Source: Anas platyrhynchos
Taxonomy: Eukaryota > Chordata > Aves > Anseriformes > Anatidae
Length of the DNA: 64,000 bases
Assembly (NCBI RefSeq): GCF_047663525.1
Contig: NC_092589.1
Coordinates: 26,719,001-26,783,000 of the forward strand
Direction: 5' to 3'
Positions 48,761-62,112 of the stretch are shown here, piece after piece. Position 1 is the stretch's first letter; every line of letters begins with the position of its first letter. The notes beneath the pieces were generated by a model, which was not told where the DNA came from, made no database searches, and worked only from the letters and a program-made list of their open reading frames with translations. A program made the translations under genes and the position numbers.

Positions 48761-48998
48761 AGGTGATTAAGCAGATTTCCTTGTTCTCTGCTTTTTCTTA
48801 CAGCTGCTGCGTTTCATGTCTGCAGCAACCCATGCTGCAGCTTTTCCAGCACAGGCTCTGCCGTGTCCCTCCCTTTTCCTTAAAGCCAAGCCTTAACGAC
48901 AAGCATGGGTGGGGAGAAGCTGAACAATGAGCACAGCCAAAATGTGGAAACTTCCCCAGGCGCTTAGCGGGGGAAAAAAAACAGGAGAAAGAAAAGGG

Positions 48999-49025
48999 AA
49001 AAAAAAAAAAAAAAAAAAAAAAAAA
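48999..49025 (+). repeat. A27 homopolymer
   Basis: Twenty-seven A preceded by an A/G-rich stretch from 48970. No retrocopy is visible upstream. Confidence 0.95.
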
Positions 49026-49589
49026 GCTCTGATCAGGCTATGCAAGCAGTAAAACAGCAGCAGCTCTGTATGAAGCAGAAGTTTTCCATGCCCTGTCAGA
49101 GGGAGGTTTTAATTAGGGTTTCCCAACGCTTAACACTCTTGATCCCTCTAGTATTTTTGTATGAGGCACCCATTTTAACAACTGGACGAGGAAACCTGTG
49201 GCAGGCTTCACGGCGCATTATTTTAAGCTTTCAGAAAGTGCCCGGAGAAGGATTAGGGTTCATAATAAAATCTAATCAATACTTTTCCCCTTCCCTTCCT
49301 CCAGATCAAAGGCAGCGGGCAGGAGAAAGAGTCCGGAGCCATTCTCACTGGGTGGAAGGGAGACACGAGGGCAGGAAGCAAGAAGACAATGCGCCATAAA
49401 AGCTGCCGCAAGGTGTTGGATCAATGACAACATCTGCATGAATCCTTCCCCTCACAGCCCGGGCTACAAAAGAAGCTGTTACCATGGAAACTGGCGCAAA
49501 AGCATCAGGCAGAAGGGAGAAGGCTGCAATGAAAGGTGGGAGAGGGAATATTTTTAGATCGCTTAGGAGGAACGCTACCAAATGACATC

Positions 49590-49920
49590 ATCCTATCTCG
49601 TTATTTGCACCAGTGCTATGTAACATGTTGCGGCGTCTGCTCCGGGCTGTTAAATGGAAAAACGTTATTATGCATGTGAATTATAAATACTGCGGTGAAA
49701 CTCAAGCTCGGGAGTTATTAGACATCACTATTCTGTAATAAAGAAGAGCATTTAATACACTGTGCTGCACGGACTCACTGTACGATACAAGAAGCATTGT
49801 GTCTAGGATTTTAATGTTCCCAGAAAGTAATTATGACTCATCCTTTTATTGTTATTAAGAAGCAAAGTGCAAATAATTTTACACATTTGATATCCCACAC
49901 ATCAACAAGCCTCTTGCACT
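49590..49920. promoter_or_regulatory. Candidate conserved non-coding element with an AP-1 palindrome
   Basis: This complex AT-rich stretch contains a perfect AP-1 element ATGACTCAT (49833-49841), next to AAGTAATT and a SOX-like TTATTGTTAT. GTTATTATGCATGTGAATTA lies in the 5' part. It contrasts with flanking GC-rich and simple sequence. The call is by motif density and appearance only. Confidence 0.35.
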
Positions 49921-52900
49921 GGAGAAACATGGCCTAATTTTCCAGGGTGCTCCGTGCCAACATGCTCTGAGCGGATGTGGTAGTAGTTGTAGATGCTCAG
50001 CACTGCCAAAAAACAGCCACCCATTTCACATGTGAATGCCTCATTAATTTCACAAATACGTTTCACTGTCTGCAGTCAGCTCCCTAGGTAGGGCCAGACC
50101 CCACCAAGAGTTAAGGACCCGGTAGATACCTGTGATACCTACTTGAATAAAGCTCTAATACAGGGGAAAAAAAATAATTCTGACACATTTGCTGTAGTTT
50201 TCCTGATCTGGGGGTTGTTCAGCGGGAGTAGAGGTTGGCAGGCATATCTGAAATGAATCAGATTCCCCAGCTAAGCCCCCCCAGATACACACGTAGGTTC
50301 GACAGCATCCACACGTGCCAGTTCCCAAATGTCAGCCCTGGCAACACGCAGGATCGACTCCCAACACGTACAGAAGCCTGGCGGGTTGGTGTCTTTCAGC
50401 CATCTCTCCCGACTGTCGAGCAGCCAGGAAAGCCTCCAGCCCCGGAGGTGAAGCAGGCAGGGACTCGCCTGCCTTGCAGCGGGACGTGGGAGCCCGGCGC
50501 CCGCCACACTTGAGAGGTGCGAATCGCTATTCGGGTCACACCGCCACCGGTAACGTGAGAAGGGTAAACCCGGAGGAATGTGCTTCTTGTGACTGCGAAG
50601 CTTCGAGCCTGCTCACTGCACCGGAATAATGATCAGCAAATGCCACGCTCAGCTAGAGAGCGTGCTGTCACTGGAGATGTGCAGGGACTGAAATTCCCAG
50701 CCATGCAGATATCCACTGACGCTGCCAAAATATCTGCGGGTGAGTGACAGGGTTTGCCCTAGCTTCTGCCCTGTGCAAAGCAAAGCACGTGGGTCCTCAG
50801 CCATTTGTTTTTGCACTCGGGACGAACCCCTGTGTCAGCAGGGAGGCGGTAACGGCAGCCACCCCGATGCCAAAGGAGTGAGCATGGGCACAGGCAGGTT
50901 TGCATGGCCCCACTGCAAGGCGGGGGCTGCCCCGTGTTTTTTTTTTTTCATAGCGCTCCTCCTCGTTGGGCTAAATACAACCCCTGCCCTTCCGTGCCTG
51001 CTCCCCACTGCTCATGCCACCTTGGCTGTGTGTCCTTGCCCTCTGCCTCCCTGTCCCTGCCGTAAAAGGCACTGGTGCAGCCCGACAGGGCATGGGTCAG
51101 CTGGGGAAACAGCGAGAAATAGCACAGAGAGGATGGTGGGTGGGCGGGCAGGCAGAAATAGGGACAAGCCAGAAAGTCACCGCCTGGCTACAGGCAGAGT
51201 TTGCTTAAACTAAGGGCAACAGGCAGCAAAGCCATTTTTTTTTAAGCTTATGTTATTTATTTTTTCACTGTGGAATCAGTATGTGCTTCTCTTCTCCCTG
51301 TTTTAGCTCTTCTTCCACACATATCTGGCTCTATAAATATTTTATAAATTGTGAAATGTGTGTGCTACTTCTGGTCCATCTTCGGAGCTGTAGATGAACA
51401 CCAAGCACCACTGTGTAGCTTAGGCTGTGGAGCATGTTCATGGCACAGGACCTGAAAAGGTGAATGAGTTTAGCTGAGCCTAAAATAACATGACCTCAAA
51501 ACATTTTCTGGTCTAAATAAATGCAGTCCAAGTAAGATCCCTGAGTACATTGTACCTAAATTTCCTGGCTCAAATAGACCACGAATGAGACAGCAGCCTT
51601 TTTATGATAGGATTGGCTAAACTGACCTATTCTACACATTAGCTTCATTCTGCTTAACCTCAGCCCCTTTTTCCAGTTAAGCTAACACCCAGCACAGCAG
51701 TAAATAACTTTTCCTTTCTTCCTGGCTGCTCTTTTTAGGCACTTTTTTTTTTTTTCCTTCATGTTTTTAAGGAAGGAGGTTAGGGTTCTACATCTTACAA
51801 TATTACTGTTGGATATGGATGAAAGAATATTTCATACAACTTATCATTTAATTTGTATTATATGTTAGCTTTGGCAGTGCTGGCATTGTAGTCATGCCAA
51901 TAAAGAAACTTTTGATCTGAATGAGTTCAAAACTCAGCCAGGCTTGAAGTAAGGTTGCAGAAAATCATTTCAGATATTAAAAGAAGAAAAAAAAAAAAAA
52001 AGTGCATATTTTCAGGGATACAGGTGCTGTAGATGCCCTGAGTGGCCTGTTTTGCAAGAGGCATGGGTTTTCTGCAAAGCTAAGGACCATTTTAGGAGGA
52101 CACACAACCTGGGCCGAGGAGTCACTTTCACGATTGGAATTCACCAGACACATTTTGGGCACTGTCCCCACCTCAATCCCAACCAACCACGGACATGTAC
52201 GGCTCGAGGGGCCTGCACAGATCATCCAGCCCCTCTTGGCCTCCCTTTCCCTCTCTTCCTGTCTTCCCCAACCTGTATTTGTTTAACCTTTTTAAAATAT
52301 CTTTGGTGACAGGGACAGCCCTCTGCCAGGGCTTGCCTCTCCTGGTAGTTAGGCGTGTTTTTCCTTCAGCCCTAACCCAGGTCACTCTCACTGAGGAACA
52401 ACTCACCTCCCTCTCTGTCTACCTGGAGACTAGTTGGTCTAATGGCAATCCTCACATATTTGACACGCTGCCACGTCTGCCCTCATCCTCCGCTCTTGCA
52501 GACTGGGCAGACCAGTTCTGTTAACCTTTCCCCTGAGAGCCACCTCCTCCAGGTTGCCACCGCTCCTGCTCTTCTCCAGCCTCTCCCCCAAGCTGGGTCC
52601 CGAGGAGGGGGAATGGCAATGTCCCTGTCCCCATACCTGCTGTGACCACCAGTACCTCACGGGCAGCCCCTTCCCCATCCCGGAGCAGAGGCCGCTGCAC
52701 TGTCACCTCCAGCAGCGTGCCCAGGCCTTCCCTGGCCAGGCAGGGCCAGAGCCTTGCATCTCAGGTGGCCGTGCCTCAGCCCAAAGGCAGAAAGAAGGCT
52801 GCTCCTGCATGTGGGGAGGCTGTGCCTCAAGCTCAGAGCCAGCAGGCAGGCCGGGCCTCGTTTGGCTCTGCAGTGCTGCCGAAGCTCAGGCTAGCAGAAG

Positions 52901-53730
52901 TGTTTGCTGAGCGAGTTCGTGCAGCTTCGGCTCGGGCTTGCCAGGGACCCAGCTGAACAATTAAAGGAAGTATCAGTGCGCTATCACCAGCTCTGCTTGC
53001 AGCGCGCTCGTAGCCCTGCCTTCTATGAATAAAATTAATCATTCTCACTGATTCTCTAATCAACCCAATCCTCAGAGGTGTAAATTGCACTGGCAGATGT
53101 ATAATCAGGGAAGTTTTCCAAATTAACCTAAAAAAAAAAAAAAAAAAAGAAACAAGAACCCACTGAGTCTCTTGACGTTGGCTGACTTAAGCAAGGGCAG
53201 CCTGAAACAAGAATGACACCAAGCCGGGCAGCAGCAATTGTACCCTCCAAAAGCTGGGGGAGAAACCACCCCCATGGCCTTTCCTGCCAAGTATGGGGGC
53301 AAGGCCATCAACCCGTGTCACTCTCTGCTGGATACAGCCCTGGCCTGGCAGTCAGATGGAGAGGGACATCGACGTGGCAGCTTTGCTGCTTCCACGGTCA
53401 CATTTTGGGAAGCTCATGTGCCCGCTCCCTGGTCCAAGTGAGACTGCTGTCCACCCCTGGCCTGTCCCAGCCAACCGCCTCGGCCACCTCATCTGTGGTA
53501 GAGAAGAGCATGAAAACAAATGTACCAGTGTGTAGTGATTAACAAAGGAGAGGAGATGCCAGAACTAAGATTCTTAATGTCTTAGATTTGGTATTCCTTT
53601 AAAGGAAAACAATGAGGCAAAGCATCAAAACTGGAGTTACAGATGTGCAGCCTGCGAGACCCGGGGGCGCAGAAAGAGTTAGGACAGGGCCCAGCCTGCT
53701 GCTTTGTGCACCCACTGTTTTATTATGTAA
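49921..53730. other. Non-coding, nothing recognised
   Basis: Mixed sequence with T tracts near 50938-50949 and 51739-51752 and A tracts near 51987-52001 and 53131-53148. The GC-rich part 52400-52960 carries overlapping frames without family resemblance. No RNA gene or exon is supported. Confidence 0.5.
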
Positions 53731-54115
53731 AATAAAAATAAAACGGATTCCAGAAAATAATGGTAAATATTTGATGATATAATTATGTCTTATTAATGCA
53801 ATGTTCTTTATTTTGCAAATTAAATTTTCACAGGAATTCATCACCCATTTCATTTTTATTATTTAGGCCATGAGCGTGTCACAGTAGTTTGTTATGTATT
53901 TTCATAACCATTTGATTAATATTAAATGTTTGAAATAAAAAACTCCATTTATATTTTAGTTGTAATGGCCATGTGAAAATACTATGAATATGAGTTGGTA
54001 TTTATGGCACACATTAGTTGTTAGCACTACTTTTGATGTCTTTATGGCTGTGCAGGACGCGCACAGTTCATTACGCGTGAAGAATAGTTTAATTTCCAGG
54101 AGCTTTGCCATGATC
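53730..54115. promoter_or_regulatory. AT-rich island, candidate conserved non-coding element
   Basis: About 380 bases of complex AT-rich DNA are bounded on both sides by GC-rich sequence. Homeodomain-type cores are dense (TAATTATG, TTGATTAATATTAAATG, GTTATG). It lacks the monotony of simple repeat and has no open frame of note. Confidence 0.35.
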
Positions 54116-57100
54116 TGTAAAACAAAGGGCGCTTGCTCACAGTGCTGCTCTGCCTCCCTTGCAGCACCCAGACCAAGGCGTAACCCCTCTGGTCCTCCTG
54201 CTCCTGCCTCCAGGCCTTCGTGGCTGAGGTGCAGCCCGTGGCACCCAGCCTCTTCCTCCTCCCACCCCAACCCCAAGACACCCGGCAGACCCTAGGAAGG
54301 GTCCCTAGCACCCCTTGCAAGGACCAGGGGGTGCAGCCCTGGGAAGAGGAGCAGCATGCTGCCAGTGCACCCTGTCCTGACAAGGCAGCTCCTGTCCTCC
54401 CAGCTTGCAGACCTGCTCCGTGGCGGGGCAGGAATTGGGGAGAGTGTTAACTACCGGTAATTATCCCACAGGCCTGTGAGGCATCTTTCATGCCTGTTGG
54501 ATGTGGTAATAAAACTAACCTTGTGTGTTTTGTAATTGCCCTGTACAGAAAGGCTGCTTGTGGGTACAGAGGGCGGCTGCAGCCGGCACCGTGCGTTGCT
54601 GTGGGTTTCGTTCTCTGGAGAGCCTCGGTGTGAGCAGGCTCCTGGTGGCACAGGGAGCAGGATTATGATTTCTGCAGCAGCATCTCAGGCAATTTCAGGT
54701 GCTCCAGGATTTTTGCAGCACTGCAGAGAAGTGCTGTGGTTTCTAATAATAATAATGAAAGAAAAAAAAGAACAACAGCAACAACAAAAGAAGGACAAAA
54801 TGAAAAGAAACTCCCCCCCGCCCCCTCTGGTCTCTGCCAACCCACTATGAATCAAGCAATACCACGCGATGTTTTCGGATGCATCAAAAATACCACAGCC
54901 ATTACTGTGCATATGTAGGATGCTCATCCTAAGCCAGGTATCTACAAGGGCCCTTCTTTCTGTTTGCCACATGAGCTTGGCATCCTATGGAGAAAACAGC
55001 TTTGTCAACTTCCTTGCAGATGCCAAATGTCACTGCGTCTCCTACCAGTCGCGGGCTGTGTGCACAGAGCCTCTTCTTTCCATCTCCGGTTATGTAGGAT
55101 CTTGCTGGCATGCTACTGCTAGGAAGAAAACCGGATCCCAGAATTTGCTAAATGTGCTAACAACAGCAGGAGACACAGGGCTGCAGAGGACAACATCCTG
55201 CCTCCACCACAGCTTCCACTGCTGGAAAATTTCAGGTCCTGGCTTCCTGGGGAAGGGAGGGTGCAGCTTCCCTTACCTAGATTCCTCACAAGGACAGTGA
55301 AGAAACGTGCCCTTTTATGAGACACAGTGGATTTCTGCTGCATTCCTCGTGCTCATTTCAAGTGACACAAGGTGAATAAAAAGCCTTGCCCCCATGTCTT
55401 GGTGGCTTTCCAACCTGCTGGCAGTGCTGCGGCTGGCTGGCCGAGGCAAACATCTGCAGTGCTCGGTCCACAGAGCAGCAGTGTGGTCCCCACCTGCGAG
55501 AAGCCATCTAATGGTGCCAGACCTCCGCACGTCCAGCAGCCCTTGTAAATCCCTCTCTGCTCCTCTGTTTCTGAAAGGCTGCCAGGCAGACTTCCTACCT
55601 GCATGACAGGGAATATCCCCGCGCCTCGCAGGTCACCCAGCAGAGCGAGGGGGGGGACGCAGCCAGCAGCAAGAAGCTGGCATTCCCCTCTGCGACTGCT
55701 GGTGTGATGTTCCCGAGAAGCAGAGAAAATGTTCCTGAAGGCACAGAGGTTTAAGCACGAGAGGTAAAAGCAGCAGCCTCCCTCCCCCTGCCTGCTCTGA
55801 GGAGCTTGTTTTGATTTTCACTTCAGCTCCTCAGGCTCCAGAGGCAGATCAGATGTGGCTTTCCAGTGAACTGAAACCTCTCGTTTTGGGTGATGTTTAG
55901 CAAAATATTTTCTTCCTGGAGGTGGTTACGGGATGTGAGAGGACAAGCAGCATGTGCATGGGACGCTACCTATTTTTTTATCTGGGTTGGGCTGTGCAGA
56001 AGGCTGCTGGGGGTGCAGATCCACATTTGAGACAGGGTTTGTGCCTCCTGGCTCCTCGTGCCACCCTCTGTTCTCTGAGCTCCCACTTCCCATCAAGGAC
56101 AGCATGGACACTATATTTCATAGCCACCTTTGTGAAATAGATGGGGCAGGGTGTCAAAGAGGGAAGCTTGATTAATATGGCTTGAAAGCTACAGCTGCCA
56201 TGCAAAACAGATGGCTGTTTGGCCTCTGGGTCCCATCTTGCACCTCTGCTAACTTGAACGGGAGCCCGCTTTCCTTGGTTCAGAAACTATGCTTCCCCTT
56301 GGCTGGGGACTTCAAAAAGAAATAAAGCTCTGGTATGGCAAGCAGCAGCAAGAGCCTGGGACAACAGCTGAGTTACACTGTTAGAAATACCCCGTGCTTT
56401 GGACAAACTGAAAAAATGTCATGGCTCCTTACAGGCTAGAAGAAAAGACGCAGCCTCATTACCAGCTGGTGCGAGGCAGTGCACATGGGGGATGCTGCCC
56501 ATCGAGTCTCTTTGTCCCTGTGTCATTCACAAAGTGCAGAGCCCGGCTGTTTTCTGAGCCTCCTCCATGCCAGGGCCATCGGCTGCCTCCTGCGAGCTCT
56601 GCTTGCTTCTGGAAACTGAAATACCTCCGCTTCAAAACCGTGACAGGAGAAGGTGCTTTACTTAGAGCTGAAATCGGAGCCAAAATCTATTCCTGGCGAT
56701 GGCTTGAAGGTCACACTCCAACAAAGAGCTCCTACCCTATCAGTATGTGCTGTTAGACAGATGCTGCTGTTGCTCTTTCTCTGACAGTGACAGATTTCAG
56801 GCTTGGTCTGCCGCCCTTTCATGGGTGTGTTTGTTTTCTCCTCCAGTCTGCATTGCTCTCCTAATCCTTGCCCCCAACTCGGGTGTCACCTGCTTCTGCC
56901 CTTCCCCAAAAGGATGCAATCAGGCCTAGATAGTGCTGATCTCTACAGTCACAGCAAACTTGTTCCTGCCTACAGATTGGAACAGCGATGAGATGGCAAC
57001 TCTGCTTTGCAAGCATGCCCCAAATGGCCTCTGGTGGTGGTATCAACTGAGCATTTCCCGTACAACCACTCCCTGTGGAGCCCTTGCACCAATTGCAGGA

Positions 57101-58320
57101 GGTCAGGGACAGCCCAGGGGACACAAAAGTTGAACCTGGCCGGGTAGTGAGCAGCCCCCATGATGCAGCCCAGGCTGGGATGCTGGAGGACAGCTGAGGT
57201 GTCCACAGAGACGTGTCCCACCAGTGTCCTTTCCCAGCTGGTAGGACGTGGTGCTGTGCAAAGGTACCTCTGGGGCAGCTCAGGGAACATGGCCTTGGTT
57301 TGCAGCACCTGGGGCCTGGTTCCCTTCCTTAGGTAAATAGCACAGGAGCAAATGTCCAGGTCCTCATACTCTATATGCCCAGGCTCCCACAGCACAGTGT
57401 GTTACCAGATCTGGCCATTTCCACCTGCTCTTCTCAGGAGTAAGTCACCCATATCCCACCAGGCAGGGCAGAAGGGAACGAAGCTTCCAAAGCAGCTGCC
57501 CCACTACCCCTAGCACCACCACCCTGGCACCTCTCCATCTCGAGAGGATGATGTTTTTAAGGCAGCTATCCGTGGGTGTTTGGCATATAAGGAGACTTCA
57601 GTAGGAGAGGCGACGAGCCGAGGATTATGAATGGTGGCCACGGGATGGGCGAGTCAATCAGAGATAAATCGGGACTGAGGAAAGAAGAGCCCAATGCTCT
57701 GCTGATCCCCACAGACAGAGATGGATTACAGCAAACAGTTGCCTGTATTTATAACCTTCCCAACACCCCGCTGCGCCCAAAGGAGAGGCGAGAGGAAGGA
57801 TCACAAGACCCTCACTGCCTAGGGCTTGGGAAAGGAAGTCTCTGCAATGCTAACACTGGACATTCCCCCCCGGGGTCGAGATTTTCCATGGTGTCACTGC
57901 CACTGTCACCCGCGGGGGGAGCGCCCCAGTGGCCCATCCCTACTCTGGAGCCTGCAGGAAGGTTTTCCAGCAGCCCAGAGCCAACCTGGAGGGAGGCAGC
58001 AAGGAGCCTGCTCCTCTGGTCCCTGCTGCCCCCAGGGCCAGCAGAGATAAATGGTGTGTTATGAGTGCGGTTCTTTCCAGGGCCTGTGTTTATGTTTACT
58101 TTTAGGAGCTAGAAATGGTACAGATGGCTAATTTGTTTGTTCGGTATTGTTCTTTCTAGCTGCCTAGAGCTGTTTCTGTACTTCTGTATTCGTCATGGTT
58201 ACTGCATACTCAAAGTCTCAAGTGCCTCTTTCCCCGTACAGTGGAGAGCTTACGAGCATCAGCTGGAAAACTGCGCCTGTTGGGGAGGATTGTCTCTGCA
58301 CTCCTCCCCCTACATTCAGT
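54116..58320. other. Non-coding, nothing recognised
   Basis: Mixed GC-leaning sequence with an AAT/AAC-rich low-complexity stretch at 54742-54800. Many short overlapping frames; none recognisable. Confidence 0.5.
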
Positions 58321-59471
58321 ACTGCCCCCCCCCCGTTTGCCTTTACTTAGGTCACCACAGAGATTTCCCAAAAGCACAGGCACCAGGCTTTCCCCTGGCT
58401 CCAACAGCCCTGAAATGGGTCACATCCTCCGCAGGGGAGAAGGGGAGCAGGAGCAGGGATAACTTGCGTTGCCTGAGGAGCAAAATGGTGGTGGTGGGAA
58501 GGCAGCAGCTGTGTTTGCTTGTAGTGCATTGCTGCCCGGTTGTTCTGGTTGGGAAAGGCAAGCAGGCTGATGTGCATTCCCAAAACAATTAGGAGACAAG
58601 GCTACTTTCATCAGTACCCCCCCTCACGGCTTGTAAAGACACAAACGTGAAGGAGCCTGGAGGAGGCACCTCCTCCAGCACAGGCACTGAATGGCTTGTA
58701 TTAGTACAATACTCCAAATCCCCTCTAAGTCCTCCCAGAAAGGGAGAGTAAATATAGTTTGTCGAACAGTTATCTTTAGCACACTGTCTCGTCTGCCAGC
58801 ATGGATCTTTCTGCATGACCTCTTGCTAAGTCAGGGCAATTTCTGCTTGTTTGCTTACTCCTGCCTGCCACGCTGTGCCCGGAGGGGAGCCAGGGATCCC
58901 TGGGGCCCGGGGCAGGGACCGCGTCCTCTCCTGCTCTTACCAGTGGTGTGGACGGACACAGACAGGTTATCGACCTTTAGGCCCACTTATACTTTTTTTT
59001 TTTTTTTTTCAAGGAAACAGATGTCAGTTGCTAGCTCACACAGAAAAGTGGTGAAGGAAAAGGAAAGGAAAGCTGGCTCTGTTGGTGAGCCTCTTTTTGG
59101 GCACCGTGAGCCCACGCCTCTGCAGCAGGCCCTCTGTAATTGCAGGACGGGGTGGGAGAAGAAGCAAAGGGAGGTTTTGCAGGGCACTGCAGCCAACCCC
59201 ACACCACACTGCTGCTCTCCCTGGCAGCCCTTCCCTCCCTCGGTCTCAGCTGGCCACTGCTCTCCTTGTGCCACCACTACTGCACACACACACAGGGTTT
59301 TCAACCAGATCTGGTGACCCAGCCCACATCAGGTAGGGGCTACACTGCAAAGCCAGAGACAGAGCTCATTTTTCCCAGTGTAAGCAAGGGGATGGCATGC
59401 TGGGCACAGCAGCAGGCAGAGACATCCCACCACACTAAAATCCAAACTGCTAATTTTCAAACTAATCATTT

Positions 59472-59503
<32 letters not shown>

Positions 59504-59569
59504 CTAATCTCACTGGAGGCTTGACTCCTGGAAACTGCCGCAGGCAGTTGGTGTAAGGCAGAGCTCGGC
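58321..59569. other. Non-coding, with homopolymer tracts
   Basis: Contains a C-tract near 58325-58334, a T18-type tract near 58993-59010, a short CA run near 59282-59293 and two long T tracts at 59474-59503. The 208-codon plus frame 58691-59317 crosses the T tract and has no recognisable domain. Confidence 0.5.
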
Positions 59570-59720
59570 CGAGGCTCAGACATGAGGAGAAGGGGGGGGC
59601 TGGAGCGTTGCTGGCCCCAGCTGCTGCAAGCGCGGCTCTCCCGGCAGCCCTCGGCGCGAGAGGCATCGTGTTGCAGCTCTCCCCTCCTGCCGCTCTCCCG
59701 GCACCGCTGGGGAACTCTCC
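59570..59720. promoter_or_regulatory. Second small CpG cluster
   Basis: About 13 CpG in 150 bases, including GCGCGG and TCGGCGCGAG, just after the long T tracts. It may be an orphan CpG island; no exon or transcript can be shown. Confidence 0.35.
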
Positions 59721-61829
59721 AGAAGAAGAACAGTACAGTTTCAGTGCCGTCTGCCAGACCGAGGAAACCAACCCTGCTCTTGTGTAAGGAGGCCCCCTGC
59801 TTCCTCCAGCGCTGCCTAGTGAAACTCGGAGCAAATTCGCGGGAGCCAGATCCTGTGTGAGCCCCCAGCACAGCCAGCAGCATGGCCCACATGGGGAAGG
59901 AGGATGGGTTGAGCACCGTGAGCTGCTGGGCACCCTGTCAGAGCCGAGCAGGGAGCAGCTGGCACCCGGGGAGCCCGTGCTCGGCAGAAATGGTGATTAT
60001 GGCCCAGGGAAGGGGAGCGAGCCTGCTCCTGGCTCGGCATCAGGCAGGGATAGCAGGAGCGGATCTGTCTCCAGCATCCCACAGGCTGCTGCGGAGGATT
60101 AAATCCAACAAACCTCCCTCTGTTGGCAGTCACTGAGGATGGCTCTATTAAACGCGGATACATAAGAAACCTACCCGCTGCTGGGTGACTGTAGCCGAAT
60201 GGAAGTCAAACATCTGCATGCCAGACACGCGGCATGTAGCTGCACACACTCCACGGCCACACCAGTGGCAGAGCCACTGTGGCCACCTTATACCAGATGG
60301 GTTGCATGAAGGGGTGCAGCTCATCTGCTCCTTCCTCTGTTTCCATCACCTCCACTGCCTTCCTCCCCTCCCCTAGCACCAGGCCAGCGAGAGGGGAGGG
60401 GAGCACAGGCATGAGGCCCACTGAGCACCCGCCAGACTCAAGGGCTTTGCTGAGCCCTCCTTTCTCTGAGCAGGGCCATTTCCAGAGGATGAGGCCATTT
60501 CCAAGGCGAGGAGGTGACTGGTGCTGCTGGCCTGGCTGGCTTGAGGCTCGTCCTGGGAGCAGAGGGGTGGAAGCGCCCCATGTCATGCCTGCTCTGTCCC
60601 TTCCTCCAGGCCTGCCACCTCAGCAGCCTGCAGGCGTTTCCAGGCAAAACAGCAGGGCACAGGGCTTTGTTCCACCTTAAGAGAAACATTTTTAAACATT
60701 TATTGCATTTATCCAAAGCAAAGCTGGAAACGGATTGAAATCAGCATAGTAGAGACCATGCAAAAAGGCACCCAGCGAGGAATGAGAAGAGGAAGAGCGG
60801 GCACAAGGCTCCTCGCCTCAGCAGGGCCGTGGCTTGGTGGCCAGCCGTGCTCCCGAGGGATTTCCCCACGGAGGCAATACACTCACACATCCCGAGGGGC
60901 AAACGCAGACGTGCAGTGCAGACATGCTGGCAGCAGGAAAGCCGCTCTGGGAGTGGATCATGTTATTCAAATGAAGCTCCCTGTTTCAGCTGTGTGCTTA
61001 GCCTTATTCTTTCTGTTTCCTCAACTGTGCCGCCGTTCCTGAATTTGTCACTCATTCCACTCGTCTGACCCCATTACACTTGCCCTGGTTCCCACCTCCA
61101 CCAGCTCCCTGGCGTGCTTGAGGGTGATGGAGCACCGTACTGCACGGCCCAGGACTTGCCAAGCTCTTTCCAATTAGGACGTGGCTAAGGAGACAGCATC
61201 AGTAATAAATGGCTTCAAAGAACTCTCCCAGACTTTCCTATTTATTATACGCCAGTGAGATGCCAGTGCCAATGAGAAAAATCTTAAAATGCTCGTGAGA
61301 TTCTGCTTGGGGACACAGATTTTTCTTTTGTTATTCATGAGTAAGAATTGTGTTTCCCAGGTAAATTCACCTGAAGCAAATCATTACAGTCCCTTATACG
61401 TACGGTTCTAAGTTTAGTTTGCTTGTGAATTTTCCAACAGCGTTTCTCGTTCATTTTTCAAGAGGCCAGCAGAGCTTGCAGTGAAAACAAAACCCTTCCC
61501 TTGAATTCCAGCCCCAGGAAATGCAGTGTGGAAAAGGCAGGCCAGTGGCTCCATAGCAGCCTTAGGTCCTTCATCCATAAGCTCTGCCATTCCTTCTGCT
61601 TCTTCTGAAAACCAACCAGGAGATGCCCCGCATGGGGCAGGGAGCCCTTCAACAGTAACATTAGGAGCCAGCATTTCATTGCATCCATTGGTCACCCCCT
61701 GCCCCTCTCCTTCCCAGCTCTCCTAAACACACACTTGTGGAAATGTTTGAGACAGAGAAACTGCTCTCTGCTCAGGCCTAGGGAGCTCCTTCATCTCATC
61801 TGCACGTACCGAGTACCCTGACAGGACCA
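59721..61829. other. Non-coding, nothing recognised
   Basis: GC-leaning unique sequence to about 61000, then more AT-rich. No gene or identifiable repeat. Confidence 0.5.
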
Positions 61830-61995
61830 ACATTTCTTCTGAATAATTTATGGTGTATGGAAATGATAATAACATAGAAATCTGCTATGATTTAGTTAAT
61901 TATGAATAAGTAATAAGGTAATGCTAGCAATACATTTAACTGAAAAACCTATTTATAATGAAATGATTTCTTATAAATAATTAGAGCAAAACTGC
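61830..61995. promoter_or_regulatory. AT-rich island, candidate conserved non-coding element
   Basis: A short complex AT-rich island contains GTTAATTATGAAT (61895-61907), which is close to the HNF1/POU-homeodomain palindrome GTTAATNATTAAC, and several further TAAT cores. Flanks are less AT-rich. Confidence 0.3.
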
Positions 61996-62019
61996 GTGTT
62001 GAAACTCATCACTTGCATG

Positions 62020-62112
62020 TAGGGCCTGGTCCTTCCTGCATGTCTGCTGTAATGTTACCTACAGGGACCCCTGTGGAACCAGTGAAGTCAATGACAGAGC
62101 TGCTGGCAGGAT
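62020..62112. mobile_element. Possible decayed archosaur/turtle-type MITE fragment
   Basis: GGGCCTGGTCCTTCCTGCAT and CCAGTGAAGTCAATGACAG resemble, from memory, the GGGCCTGATTCTG terminus and the AGTGAAGTCAATGGGA interior of palindromic DNA elements common in turtles and crocodiles and present as relics in birds. Only these two blocks match, so the call is weak. Confidence 0.3.

Noticed and set aside
52185-52240. Possible CR1 fragment (GATCATCCAGCCCC-type words)
   Set aside because: Only one CR1-like word is present and the flanks do not continue the match.
58691-59916. Frames of 208 codons (plus) and 195 codons (minus)
   Set aside because: Both run through T/A homopolymers that encode Phe or Lys strings; GC-rich context explains the lack of stops.
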